Under the pieces are notes generated by a model. It searched no databases. It was not told the DNA's origin and saw only the letters and a program-made list of their open reading frames with translations. Below, one piece after another: positions 1 through 6,517 of a stretch of 9,286 nucleotides of DNA. Each line of letters opens with the position of its first letter. The first letter of the stretch is position 1. The stretch is taken from NCBI GenBank assembly GCA_946628745.1, contig CAMOXA010000051.1, forward strand, positions 1-9,286, given 5' to 3'. Source of the stretch: an uncultured Verrucomicrobiota bacterium (GTDB lineage Bacteria; Verrucomicrobiota; Kiritimatiellia; RFP12; UBA1067). Position numbers and translations under genes: made by a program.

Positions 1-1021
1 TCATTCCGTGGAAGATGCAGCCGATGTTCGTCTTGCCCTTCGTGCGGGGGCCAAGAGTCGCGGGATCCGGCAGAAGCGCCTTCAGGAATTCTATAGGGAC
101 TATTTTCATTCCCTTGAAATCCACGGGGTCGATGCGGGTCATGCCGACGTTCTCGAGACACTTCAAGTGGGTGAGATAGCTCTGGCCGAACGTCATGAAG
201 AAGCGGATGCGCTTGATGCCCTTCAGATTGCAGCCCAAAGACTCCAGTTCTTCGTGGTGCAAAAGATACATATCCTTGCGGCCCACCTCGGCGAAGTCGT
301 ATTCGCGCTTGATCGCCATCGGCGCAGTTTCGACCCACCAGCCCTTGTCGAAGGCTTTCCTGTTCTCGACGGGAACCTCCGGGCGGTCGGCTTTGGGGTC
401 CGCGACCCAGTACGACCCCTTCGCCGCGACTTCGCGGATGTTGATTTCGGGATTGAAGTTTGTGGCGAAAGGATAGCCGTGGTCGCCGCCGTTGCAATCG
501 AGGATGTCGAGCGTTTCGATCGTGTCGAACCAGTGCTTCTGGGCATAAGCCGAAAAGACCTGGGTGACGCCGGGGTCGAATCCGCAACCGAGTATCGCGG
601 TAAGGCCGGCCTTCTCGAACCTTTCGCGGTACGCCCACTGCCAGGAATACTCGAAGTGGGCTTCGTCCGGCGGCTCGTAGTTGGCCGTGTCGAGATAGCT
701 GACGCCCGCCGCGAGACATGCGTCCATGATCGCGAGGTCCTGGTAGGGCAGGGCGATGTTCATGACAAGATCGGGCTTGAAATCCTTGATCATCGCGGTC
801 GTGGCGGCGACATCCATCGCGTCGAGCCCGGCAGTCGAGACTGCGGTCTTGAGGCCGTCCTTGCCGAAGCCGCGCTTTTCGATGTCGGCCTTAATCGCGT
901 CGCAGCGGGACTTGGTGCGCGAAGCGATGAGAAGCTCTGCGAAAACATCGGGGTTTTTGGCCATCTTCGCGGCCGCGACTCCGGCGACTCCGCCGGCGCC
1001 GATCAGCATTACTCTAGCCAT
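1..1021 (-). CDS. Carboxynorspermidine/carboxyspermidine dehydrogenase (saccharopine dehydrogenase family), 3' end outside window
   Basis: Seen: an uninterrupted frame of 340 codons from ATG at 1021 to the window edge. It starts with a Rossmann nucleotide-binding stretch (MLIGAGGVAGVAAAKM, residues 5-20). Later come GCGFDPGVTQVFSAYA (about 164-179), the block NGGDHGYPFATNFNPEINIR (about 197-216) and DMYLLHHEELESL (about 269-281). These are hallmarks of the saccharopine dehydrogenase family, NADP-binding plus C-terminal domains. Family members are near 400 residues, so roughly the last 55-70 are missing. Known: carboxy(nor)spermidine dehydrogenase condenses putrescine or diaminopropane with aspartate semialdehyde, using NADPH, in the cytoplasm. 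Inferred: that role rather than lysine metabolism, because agmatinase, the putrescine source, lies directly upstream and overlaps by 8 bases. A good Shine-Dalgarno AAAGGA (1030-1035) lies inside the end of agmatinase, implying coupled translation. Alternative: another saccharopine dehydrogenase-like enzyme. Confidence 0.85.
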   Translation of the reverse strand, partial: MARVMLIGAGGVAGVAAAKMAKNPDVFAELLIASRTKSRCDAIKADIEKRGFGKDGLKTAVSTAGLDAMDVAATTAMIKDFKPDLVMNIALPYQDLAIMDACLAAGVSYLDTANYEPPDEAHFEYSWQWAYRERFEKAGLTAILGCGFDPGVTQVFSAYAQKHWFDTIETLDILDCNGGDHGYPFATNFNPEINIREVAAKGSYWVADPKADRPEVPVENRKAFDKGWWVETAPMAIKREYDFAEVGRKDMYLLHHEELESLGCNLKGIKRIRFFMTFGQSYLTHLKCLENVGMTRIDPVDFKGMKIVPIEFLKALLPDPATLGPRTKGKTNIGCIFHGM

Positions 1022-1880
1022 TGTGGCGATCCTTTGATATTGTTGTCTGTAAAGCGAGAAGCTGTTCGCGGAGTATTTTGCAAGCGAGCGCCGTCGAGCG
1101 GCCCGACGCGTCGAGCGCCGGCGAAAGCTCCACATTGTCGAGCGCGACGACATTGAAGCGCGTGAGCACGTCGACCAGCGCCGAGAGAAGCCCGGGGAAT
1201 CCGAGCCCACCGGCCTCCTGGGTTCCGGTGCCCGGGAATTCCGCCGGATCCAGCACGTCGAGATCGACGGTCAGGTACACAGGCGTGCCGGGCGGGAACG
1301 AAAGCGCGGCGAGGGTCTTGGTCGAAAACGGTTCAGTCGTCACGCGCCCGGCCTTCATGAAATCGAACTCGGCGCGCGTGCCGGAGCGTATGCCGAACTG
1401 CCAGATGCGTCCGTCGCCGAGCAGATCGTGGCATCTGCGCATGACGCAGGCGTGCGATAGGCGCACGCCGAGATAGTCTTCGCGAAGGTCGGCGTGGGCG
1501 TCGAAATGGATGATGCGCAAACCGGGATGGCGCTTCGCGGCAGCGCGGACGGCGCCAAGCGTGACAAGATGCTCGCCGCCCAAAAGAAACGGCGTCTTGC
1601 CGGCGTCGAGTATTTCCGCGGCCTTGTCCTCAATCATTTCCAGAGCCCGGTCGGGCGCGCCGAACGGCAGCTCCAGATCGCCCGCGTCATGAACCGCAGG
1701 TCCATCCTCGAGATCCCTGTCCTGATAAGGCGAATAGGTCTCGATGCCGAAAGACTCCGAGCGGACGGCGGCGGGTCCGAAGCGGGTTCCCGGACGGAAA
1801 CTCGTCGTCGAATCGAACGGTGCGCCGAAGAGGACGACCGCCGCTTGCTCGAAATCCTTGTCTGCGCCGATGAATGTCAT
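1014..1880 (-). CDS. speB: Agmatinase (ureohydrolase family)
   Basis: Hydrolyses agmatine to putrescine and urea in the cytoplasm; a Mn-dependent arginase-fold enzyme. Seen, numbering from the ATG at 1880 (288 residues): GGEH near residue 101-104, DAHAD near 127-131, SHACVMRR near 142-149, and VDLDVLDP near 205-212, which supply the expected His and Asp ligands of the binuclear metal site. The C-terminal VALDNVELSP matches the usual family block, with Asn where many members have Val/Ile. Length is normal. Start choice: a GTG two codons upstream (1886) is also in frame, but a promoter with predicted +1 at the A of the ATG at 1880 would exclude it. No Shine-Dalgarno precedes either start. It overlaps the following dehydrogenase gene by 8 bases, so both belong to one polyamine operon. 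Product assignment is firm for the family; agmatine specificity rests on similarity and context. Confidence 0.9.
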   Translation of the reverse strand: MTFIGADKDFEQAAVVLFGAPFDSTTSFRPGTRFGPAAVRSESFGIETYSPYQDRDLEDGPAVHDAGDLELPFGAPDRALEMIEDKAAEILDAGKTPFLLGGEHLVTLGAVRAAAKRHPGLRIIHFDAHADLREDYLGVRLSHACVMRRCHDLLGDGRIWQFGIRSGTRAEFDFMKAGRVTTEPFSTKTLAALSFPPGTPVYLTVDLDVLDPAEFPGTGTQEAGGLGFPGLLSALVDVLTRFNVVALDNVELSPALDASGRSTALACKILREQLLALQTTISKDRHNG

Positions 1881-1886
1881 GCGCAC

Positions 1887-1915
1887 ATTATATCAAACCG
1901 GCCATGCGAACGCAA
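1887..1915 (-). promoter_or_regulatory. Extended -10 promoter for agmatinase, predicted leaderless start
   Basis: Read on the minus strand: -35 TTGCGT (1915-1910), a 17-base spacer, and a perfect extended -10, TG-A-TATAAT (TATAAT at 1892-1887). Six bases separate the -10 from C-A-T, where the A at 1880 is both the best predicted +1 and the first base of the agmatinase ATG. The mRNA would therefore begin at the start codon, consistent with the absence of any Shine-Dalgarno sequence. Confidence 0.75.
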
Positions 1916-1941
1916 CCGCAAATCCGGCGGGCGCGCGCGGC

Positions 1942-1964
1942 CAGGCGGCGACGCGCCGCGCCTG
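1942..1964 (-). terminator. GC-rich hairpin right after the EamA stop codon; terminator-like but no U tract
   Basis: The arms CAGGCG and CGCCTG flank a short inner GCG/CGC stem with a two-base bulge. The hairpin begins on the first base after the TGA of the upstream transporter gene. No T run follows on the minus strand, so if it ends transcripts it would be as a 3' border or with Rho. It lies between the transporter and the agmatinase promoter, where a transcript end is expected. Chance pairing is possible in such GC-rich sequence. Confidence 0.35.
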
Positions 1965-2861
1965 TCAGCCGCGGCATAGCAGAACGACGCCGGCGAGAAT
2001 AAGCGCGAGCGCGACGGCCTTGCGGCGAAGATTCGTCTCGTGGAAGAACTTCGCGCCGAGGACAAAAGTGATGACGACAGAGAATCTGCGCATGAGCGAA
2101 GCCGCTGATATCGGCACGCCAGGGATTGCAAGCCCCTTGAAATACAGCCAGTCCGCGCCGGCGAGAAGAATGCCCACGAAAGGAATCGTCCAGCGCCACT
2201 CGAACCGCCGCGCCGGAACCGCCGCGCCCCGCGACAGTGCCGCGGCCGTCTTCGCCGCGCCGAGCAAGAGAGCGTACGTCACGACAAGCCCCAGCTGAAA
2301 GAGCATCTGGACGGTCTCGACCGGCGCGCCCCGCACCTGGAAAATGTACTTGTCCCAGAGCGACGAACAGGCCGAACACAGCGCGCCGGCGATCGCGCAC
2401 CATACGGGCCTGCTTCTGAAGAAGTCTATCCCTTCATACCGCCCGGCCAGCGAAAAAGCGAAGTATCCGGCGAAAACCAATATCATTCCAAGCGCCTGAA
2501 CCGCGCCCGGCACTTCGCCGTACGCGAAAAACGCCACGACGCAGACAAGCGCCGGAGCGCTGGCGCGAATCGGCGTCGCGATTGAGACCGGCAGCGTGCG
2601 CAGCGCGCAAAACGTGAACACCCACGACGTCGCCACGATAACGCTCTTCGCCGCCGCGAGCAGCACGACCGTTGCGCTCGCCGCGCCGAGAGCGTCGAGC
2701 CGTCCGGCGAAAGCAAGCCCGGCGGCGAATGTCGCACAGCCGAAGACTGTCGAGCACAGCAACGTCGGCAGCACGGCGTTGTCCTTCACGCTCGCCTTCT
2801 TGGCGAGGTCGTAGAACGCGAGCATCACAGAGCTGGCGAGTATCCAATGAGTCCAGAACAC
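1965..2861 (-). CDS. EamA/DMT-superfamily transporter (downstream of the S9 peptidase)
   Basis: A 298-residue, very hydrophobic inner-membrane protein with about ten predicted membrane segments (near 5-20, 33-52, 61-88, 93-113, 118-138, 152-170, 182-201, 226-244, 250-271, 280-296). This is the two-times-five layout of drug/metabolite transporters. Family-like details include YDLAKKAS (17-24), FAYGE (112-116) at the end of the first repeat, and FFHETNLRRKAVALALILAGVV near the C-terminus, matching the FxxE...GxxLIxxGV end of EamA repeats. Start: GTG at 2861, only 3 bases after the peptidase stop, served by a strong Shine-Dalgarno GGGGGAGG inside the last peptidase codons (about 11 bases away). 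Translation is probably coupled to the peptidase. The substrate cannot be told from sequence; export or uptake of an amino acid or other metabolite is typical of the family. Confidence 0.85.
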   Translation of the reverse strand: MFWTHWILASSVMLAFYDLAKKASVKDNAVLPTLLCSTVFGCATFAAGLAFAGRLDALGAASATVVLLAAAKSVIVATSWVFTFCALRTLPVSIATPIRASAPALVCVVAFFAYGEVPGAVQALGMILVFAGYFAFSLAGRYEGIDFFRSRPVWCAIAGALCSACSSLWDKYIFQVRGAPVETVQMLFQLGLVVTYALLLGAAKTAAALSRGAAVPARRFEWRWTIPFVGILLAGADWLYFKGLAIPGVPISAASLMRRFSVVITFVLGAKFFHETNLRRKAVALALILAGVVLLCRG

Positions 2862-2864
2862 GGC

Positions 2865-4601
2865 CTAGCGGACCTCCCCCGCAGCGCCGGCGGCGAGCTC
2901 CCGGCGGAAGAAATCCTTGAGCCGCCGCCACCCGTACTGTCCGGACAGTCCGGCGCAATGGCCTGCGCCGGGCACGACGAGAAGGTCGAAATCCTTGTCG
3001 GCTTTTATGAGCGCGTCGACGACCTTGAATGTCGTCGAAGGGTCCACATTGTCGTCGACCTCGCCGACCATCAGAAACAGCCTGCCCTTCAGCCTGCCGG
3101 CGTTGGTCACGTTGCTCTGCGCGGCATATTCAGGACCGACCGGCCAGCCCATCCACTGTTCGTTCCACCATACTTTGTCCATGCGGTTGTCGTGGCAGCC
3201 GCAGTCGGCGACGGCGGCCTTGTAGAAGTCGCCGTGGAACAGCAGCGCGCCCATCGCGTTCTGCCCGCCGGCCGAGCCGCCGTAGATGCCGACGCGCGAC
3301 AAATCCATCTCGGGATGCACGGCCGCCGCGGCGCGCATCCACGCGATGCGATCGGGCAGCCCTGCGTCCGCGAGGTTCTTCCAGGCGACGTCGTGAAACT
3401 TCTTCGACCGCCAGTTGGTGCCCATTCCGTCGATCTTGACGACGATGAAACCCGCGTCGGCGAGATCTTCCTCCTGGTGCCACTTGGCGAACGCCTTGGG
3501 GACATGCGCGTCATGCGGCCCGGCGTAGATGCTCTCGACGACCGGATAGCGCCTCGCCGGGTCGAAATCCTTCGGGCGCCATATTACGCCGTATATCCTC
3601 GTGACGCCGTCCCGCCCGGGCGCGTCGAAGCGTTCCGGCGGGCGCCAGCCGTCGTGGCGCTCCGCCGCCTCGTCGCCGCGGTGCAGCACCCGCACGAGCC
3701 GTCCGTCGACGCGGCTTCTGAGCTCGACCGCGCCGGGCGTGTCGACGCGCGACCACCTGTCCTCGAAAAAAAGACCGTCGTCCGAGACCTTTACCGAGTG
3801 GGTCCCGTCGCCTTCGGTCAGCACGCGAAAGCCGCTCCCGTCCAGATTCGCGACGCAATAGTGTTCGTAGTACGGATCCTGCCCGGGCACAACCCCTACG
3901 GCCATGAAATACACCTTGCGCGCCGCATGATCGACGGATTCGACGGACTTGACGACCCAATCGCCGGACGTAATGGCGTTCTTGACCTCGCCCCGCGCGG
4001 TGTCGTACAGATAAAGATGGTTCCAGCCGCTGCGCTCGCTCATCCATATCAGCTCTCCGGTCTCGTCCAGAAACTCCAGAAAGAACTTGCTGCTGTAGCA
4101 GAAAAACGTCTCGCAGCGTTCGTCGACCAAGGCGCGGACGGTTCCGTTCGTCGAGACCTCCAAAACGCGCATCGTCTGGTGTCCGCGCTCGTTGTATACG
4201 AACCGGAAGGCCGAACTGTCGGGCTTCCACGACCAGCGGTCCAAAGACCACGGGTTTTTGAAGAGGGTGTCGTCTATCGCAGTCTCCGCGCCGGTCGCAG
4301 TCTCGACAAGAACCGGGCTGAAATACAACACGCTGTCGCCGGGCTTGGGGTAGTTGATGCTGCGCACAGTGGGCTGAAAGCTGTCGGCCGGGACGGAATT
4401 GACCAGCGTCAACCTGCGGGTGCGCCAGGGACGGACCAGACTGGAAGTCTTCTGCTTCATCAGACCGGAAGCCTTCCGCTTCAGCGAAACACTGTACCGT
4501 CCGTCAGGAGAAACCACCCGGTCGAGCGCCGCCGACGCATGCGCCGGGAGGCAGAATATGGCGGATATCAAGGCTAAAAGCGCGATATACACAGCAATCA
4601 A
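2865..4601 (-). CDS. Secreted S9 family serine peptidase, dipeptidyl-peptidase IV-like
   Basis: Taking TTG at 4601 as start gives 578 residues: a hydrophobic signal peptide (about 1-24, probably cut near HASA/AL), a DPP IV-type beta-propeller region (about 26-335; e.g. WMSERSGWNHLYLYD at 186-200 and ITSGDWVV at 210-217), then an alpha/beta-hydrolase domain (about 336-575). The nucleophile Ser443 lies in GIYGGSAGG, the acid Asp in EVDDNV (514-519), and the base is His548 in GAGHC, so the triad looks complete. Such enzymes remove X-Pro dipeptides or cleave short peptides in the periplasm or outside the cell. Odd points: no ATG or Shine-Dalgarno exists; GTG at 4592, or ATT at 4616 overlapping the tRNA, are other start options. 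The propeller looks shorter than in relatives I recall (about 700 or more residues in total) and carries a tandem octapeptide at residues 40-55. It lies 14 bases after tRNA-Gln with no terminator between. Confidence 0.85.
   Translation of the reverse strand: MIAVYIALLALISAIFCLPAHASAALDRVVSPDGRYSVSLKRKASGLMKQKTSSLVRPWRTRRLTLVNSVPADSFQPTVRSINYPKPGDSVLYFSPVLVETATGAETAIDDTLFKNPWSLDRWSWKPDSSAFRFVYNERGHQTMRVLEVSTNGTVRALVDERCETFFCYSSKFFLEFLDETGELIWMSERSGWNHLYLYDTARGEVKNAITSGDWVVKSVESVDHAARKVYFMAVGVVPGQDPYYEHYCVANLDGSGFRVLTEGDGTHSVKVSDDGLFFEDRWSRVDTPGAVELRSRVDGRLVRVLHRGDEAAERHDGWRPPERFDAPGRDGVTRIYGVIWRPKDFDPARRYPVVESIYAGPHDAHVPKAFAKWHQEEDLADAGFIVVKIDGMGTNWRSKKFHDVAWKNLADAGLPDRIAWMRAAAAVHPEMDLSRVGIYGGSAGGQNAMGALLFHGDFYKAAVADCGCHDNRMDKVWWNEQWMGWPVGPEYAAQSNVTNAGRLKGRLFLMVGEVDDNVDPSTTFKVVDALIKADKDFDLLVVPGAGHCAGLSGQYGWRRLKDFFRRELAAGAAGEVR
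4438..4485 (-). repeat. Two-copy imperfect 24-base tandem repeat inside the peptidase gene
   Basis: Units 4438-4461 and 4462-4485 match at 20 of 24 positions. Three of the four differences are T/C transitions. The period is exactly eight codons, giving the adjacent octapeptides LKRKASGL and MKQKTSSL near the N-terminus of the mature peptidase. The segment is strongly basic and continues into VRPWRTRR. It lies where relatives, from memory, carry further propeller blades. Confidence 0.8.
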
Positions 4602-4615
4602 GGGGGATTTGTGAA

Positions 4616-4689
4616 TGGTTGCCTCGCAGGGACTCGAACCCCAACAAGCAGAATCAGAATCTGCGGTGCTACCATTACACCACGAGGCA
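4616..4689 (-). tRNA. trnQ: tRNA-Gln(CTG), CCA encoded
   Basis: 74 bases folding as a full cloverleaf: acceptor TGCCTCG/CGAGGCA with the U1-A72 pair and discriminator A, D stem GTGT/GCAC, anticodon stem GCAGA/TCTGC, anticodon CTG in loop TTCTGAT, and T arm with TTCGAGT. The 3' CCA is genomically encoded at 4618-4616. It reads CAG glutamine codons. It lies 19 bases after tRNA-Asp and is evidently co-transcribed with it. The S9 peptidase coding region begins within about 14 bases of its 3' end. Confidence 0.97.
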
Positions 4690-4708
4690 ATCGCCCTTCT
4701 TTTCAGAT

Positions 4709-4785
4709 TGGCGGGGTCGACGGGGCTCGAACCCGCAACCCCCGGATCGACAGTCCAGTGCGCTAACCAATTGCGCCACAACCCC
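4709..4785 (-). tRNA. trnD: tRNA-Asp(GTC), CCA encoded
   Basis: 77 bases with all four stems: acceptor GGGGTTG/CGACCCC with discriminator G (usual for Asp), D stem GCGC/GCGC, anticodon stem CTGGA/TCCGG around loop CTGTCGA (anticodon GTC), five-base variable loop, T stem GCGGG/CCCGT with TTCGAGC loop, and encoded CCA. It is the first gene of the tRNA unit, about 14 bases after the predicted transcription start. Confidence 0.97.
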
Positions 4786-4805
4786 GTGTTCCGAAAAGTG
4801 AGAAT

Positions 4806-4865
4806 AGTATAGCATATTTTGGCCCCACTGCGCAAGGGGGTATTTTAACTTTTTTTATTTTTCTT
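4806..4865 (-). promoter_or_regulatory. Stable-RNA promoter for the tRNA unit, with UP-element-like A tract
   Basis: Minus strand: -35 TTGCGC (4835-4830), 18-base spacer, extended -10 TG-C-TATACT (TATACT at 4811-4806), and predicted +1 at A4799, again preceded by C. Directly upstream of the -35, at 4841-4865, the strand is almost all A and T, as expected of an UP element bound by the alpha subunit of RNA polymerase. The same promoter would also transcribe the peptidase and transporter genes behind the tRNAs unless an unseen terminator intervenes. Confidence 0.75.
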
Positions 4866-4874
4866 TCGGAGCCC

Positions 4875-4899
4875 AAAAATGCTTGCCCTTCGAGTGCAA
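4875..4899 (-). terminator. Weak intrinsic terminator candidate after the EamA gene at 4928
   Basis: On the minus strand, TTGCACT and AGGGCAA pair (seven positions, one A-G mismatch) around a three-base loop, followed by GCA and five T residues (4879-4875). It is correctly placed, 28 bases after the stop codon of the upstream operon and before the tRNA promoter. Stem strength is modest, so read-through is likely. Confidence 0.35.
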
Positions 4900-4927
4900 T
4901 CCGGCCGGAACCCAAACATTGTCCCCA

Positions 4928-5842
4928 TCATGCGTTTTCCCCTTTCGCCGCAGGCACGGCCTGCACTATAACCGCCGCAGCCAGCACGGCACAGCACCCC
5001 AATATCTGCACGGGGGCGAGCCTGTCGCCAAGCACCACCCACCCGGCGAGAGCGCCGAACACGCTCTCCAAAGACAGCATCACCCCGGCGACTGGCGCCG
5101 AAACGCGCGACTGCGCGACATTCTGAAGGGTGTAGGCGATGCCGCTCGAAAACACTCCGCAGTAGACGAGCGGGATCGCGGCGGATTTCAACGCCGCGAA
5201 AGCGAGGCGCGACGACTCGGCTTCAGTGAACAGCAAGGGCGCGCCGAGAACCGAACATGTCAGAAGCTGCGTCGCGCTCATGACAAGCAGATCGCTTCGG
5301 CCTGCGAACCGCTCCACGACGAGCATCTGCACGGCAAAGAGGAACGCGCACGCTATCGTCCACAGCTCGCCGCGCCCGACACCGGCGAATCCGCCGGCGG
5401 CGGCGCCGCCGCCGAGACATATAAAGTAGGTCCCGGCGACAGCGAGCGCCGCGCCGGCCCAAACCGCGAGCCGCGGCATGCGGCGCATGAGGACGGCGCC
5501 GACAACCGGCACGAAGAGAACGTAGTTTGTCGTCAGAAACGCGCTTATCCCGGGTGTCGTGTACTGTATGCCGATCTGCTGGGCACTCATCGCCGCGAAA
5601 AGCGGCGCGCCGCAGGCGATGCCGGCGAGGACGGAACGGCCCGTGCACGCCCAGCCCGTGGCGCGAAAAGCGCCGCCGCGCATTCGCGAGCGCACGAATA
5701 TCGCCGACAGAAGGAAGGCGCCACCCAGGATGTTGCGAAAGACCGTGACCGCGACGGGACCGAGATCGGCGGACGCGCTCTTCTGGGCAAGAAACGCCGT
5801 GCCCCAGATGAACGTTGTGACTAAGAGCAGCAGAACACCCAT
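4928..5842 (-). CDS. EamA/DMT-superfamily transporter (third gene of the amino-acid ABC operon)
   Basis: 304 residues with about ten membrane segments. It has the classic EamA opening, MGVLLLLVTTFIWGTAFLAQK with WG at 13-14, an FR at 35-36 in the second helix, and the classic closing repeat SLESVFGALAGWVVLGDRL (257-275) followed by QILGCCAVLAAAVI. Acts in the inner membrane; relatives export amino acids, purines or other small metabolites, and substrate cannot be predicted. The ATG at 5842 lies 15 bases after the permease stop, and the spacer holds no clear Shine-Dalgarno, so it may rely on translation from upstream. It occupies the place where the ABC ATPase gene would normally be. It shows no close resemblance to the other EamA protein in this window beyond family features. 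Confidence 0.9.
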   Translation of the reverse strand: MGVLLLLVTTFIWGTAFLAQKSASADLGPVAVTVFRNILGGAFLLSAIFVRSRMRGGAFRATGWACTGRSVLAGIACGAPLFAAMSAQQIGIQYTTPGISAFLTTNYVLFVPVVGAVLMRRMPRLAVWAGAALAVAGTYFICLGGGAAAGGFAGVGRGELWTIACAFLFAVQMLVVERFAGRSDLLVMSATQLLTCSVLGAPLLFTEAESSRLAFAALKSAAIPLVYCGVFSSGIAYTLQNVAQSRVSAPVAGVMLSLESVFGALAGWVVLGDRLAPVQILGCCAVLAAAVIVQAVPAAKGENA

Positions 5843-5857
5843 TTCGCCCAGGCCGTT

Positions 5858-6517
5858 TCAGCTGTAGTAGGAATATCGCTTTTCCAGCCGTTCCATGCCG
5901 GAGGCGACCAGATAGTTGAATATGTAGTAGAAAACCGCCGCGGCGATAAGCGGCGACATGGTGGTGTGCGCGCTCGAAAGCTGCCTCGCGATAGTGAACA
6001 TTTCAGTCACTGCTATCGTGAAGGCGAGAGACGTGTCTTTCACGAGCGTTATCACCTCGTTGCCGACGGCCGGTATTACGCGCTTGATAGTCTGGGGCAG
6101 GATTATGCGAAAGAACGTCGCCCCGCAGCCCAGACCCAGCGCCTTCGCAGCCTCGTACTGGCCGCGGTCTATGGAAAGTATGCCGCCGCGGTATATCTCG
6201 GCGAAATACGCCCCGTAGTTCAGCCCGAACGCAAGCACCGTCGCCAGCAGGCGGGGATACCGCGACAGCGGCATCCCGAAGAGTATGTACGGCGCGAAGT
6301 ACACGAAGATGATTTGCAGCATCAGCGGCGTACCGCGCACAATCGATATGTAGACGCGAAACAGGACCGACACGAGAGGATTGCGCGACATCCGCCCGAG
6401 CGCTATCGGGAAGCCGATCGGCAAAGCTATGGCGAGCGTGAAGACGAAAATCTCCAGGGAGACGGCCAGTCCCCCCAGGAGATCTTTTATCATCGGCCAA
6501 AGCTCCATCGCCGTCAC
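5858..6517 (-). CDS. Polar amino-acid ABC transporter permease (HisM/GlnP type)
   Basis: 219 residues, the usual size for this family, with about five membrane segments. Diagnostic stretches: RGTPLMLQI (61-69), YGAYFAEIYRGGILSIDRGQ (101-120), and the cytoplasmic EAA loop YEAAKALGLGCGATFFRIILPQ (121-142) that docks on the ATPase. NEVITLVKDTSLAFTI (153-168) is also characteristic. It forms the membrane channel for amino acids delivered by the binding protein encoded just upstream. Start: GTG at 6517, overlapping the upstream stop as GTGA, a typical coupled junction; an in-frame ATG three codons later (6508) is the alternative. No ATPase gene follows. Confidence 0.93.
   Translation of the reverse strand: MTAMELWPMIKDLLGGLAVSLEIFVFTLAIALPIGFPIALGRMSRNPLVSVLFRVYISIVRGTPLMLQIIFVYFAPYILFGMPLSRYPRLLATVLAFGLNYGAYFAEIYRGGILSIDRGQYEAAKALGLGCGATFFRIILPQTIKRVIPAVGNEVITLVKDTSLAFTIAVTEMFTIARQLSSAHTTMSPLIAAAVFYYIFNYLVASGMERLEKRYSYYS

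Noticed and set aside
8..1156. A 382-codon plus-strand frame opposite the dehydrogenase gene
   Set aside because: Same in-register antisense effect. The minus strand gives an uninterrupted, motif-rich saccharopine dehydrogenase-family protein through the whole span.
2847..4577. A 576-codon open frame on the plus strand opposite the S9 peptidase
   Set aside because: It is in exact codon register with the sense gene, where antisense stops arise only from sense TTA, CTA or TCA codons, which are rare here. It ends exactly opposite a TTA leucine codon (4577-4575). The translation shows no domain or plausible composition, while the sense frame has a signal peptide and a complete catalytic triad.
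4616..4785. tRNA genes as an integration (att) site for a mobile element
   Set aside because: No integrase is encoded nearby and I found no second copy of either tRNA 3' end in the window. Both flanks look like ordinary chromosomal genes.
4602..4835. N-terminal extension of the peptidase frame up to 4835
   Set aside because: The extension is merely translation of tRNA-Asp and tRNA-Gln sequence, and it would start upstream of the predicted transcription start.
4900..4909. Palindrome TCCGGCCGGA between the EamA stop and the tRNA promoter
   Set aside because: Only ten bases, no loop or U tract, and such palindromes are expected by chance in GC-rich sequence.
4883..5824. A 313-codon plus-strand frame opposite the EamA gene
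   Set aside because: In-register shadow of the minus-strand transporter; product is rich in Arg, Gly and Ala without recognisable domain or start signal.
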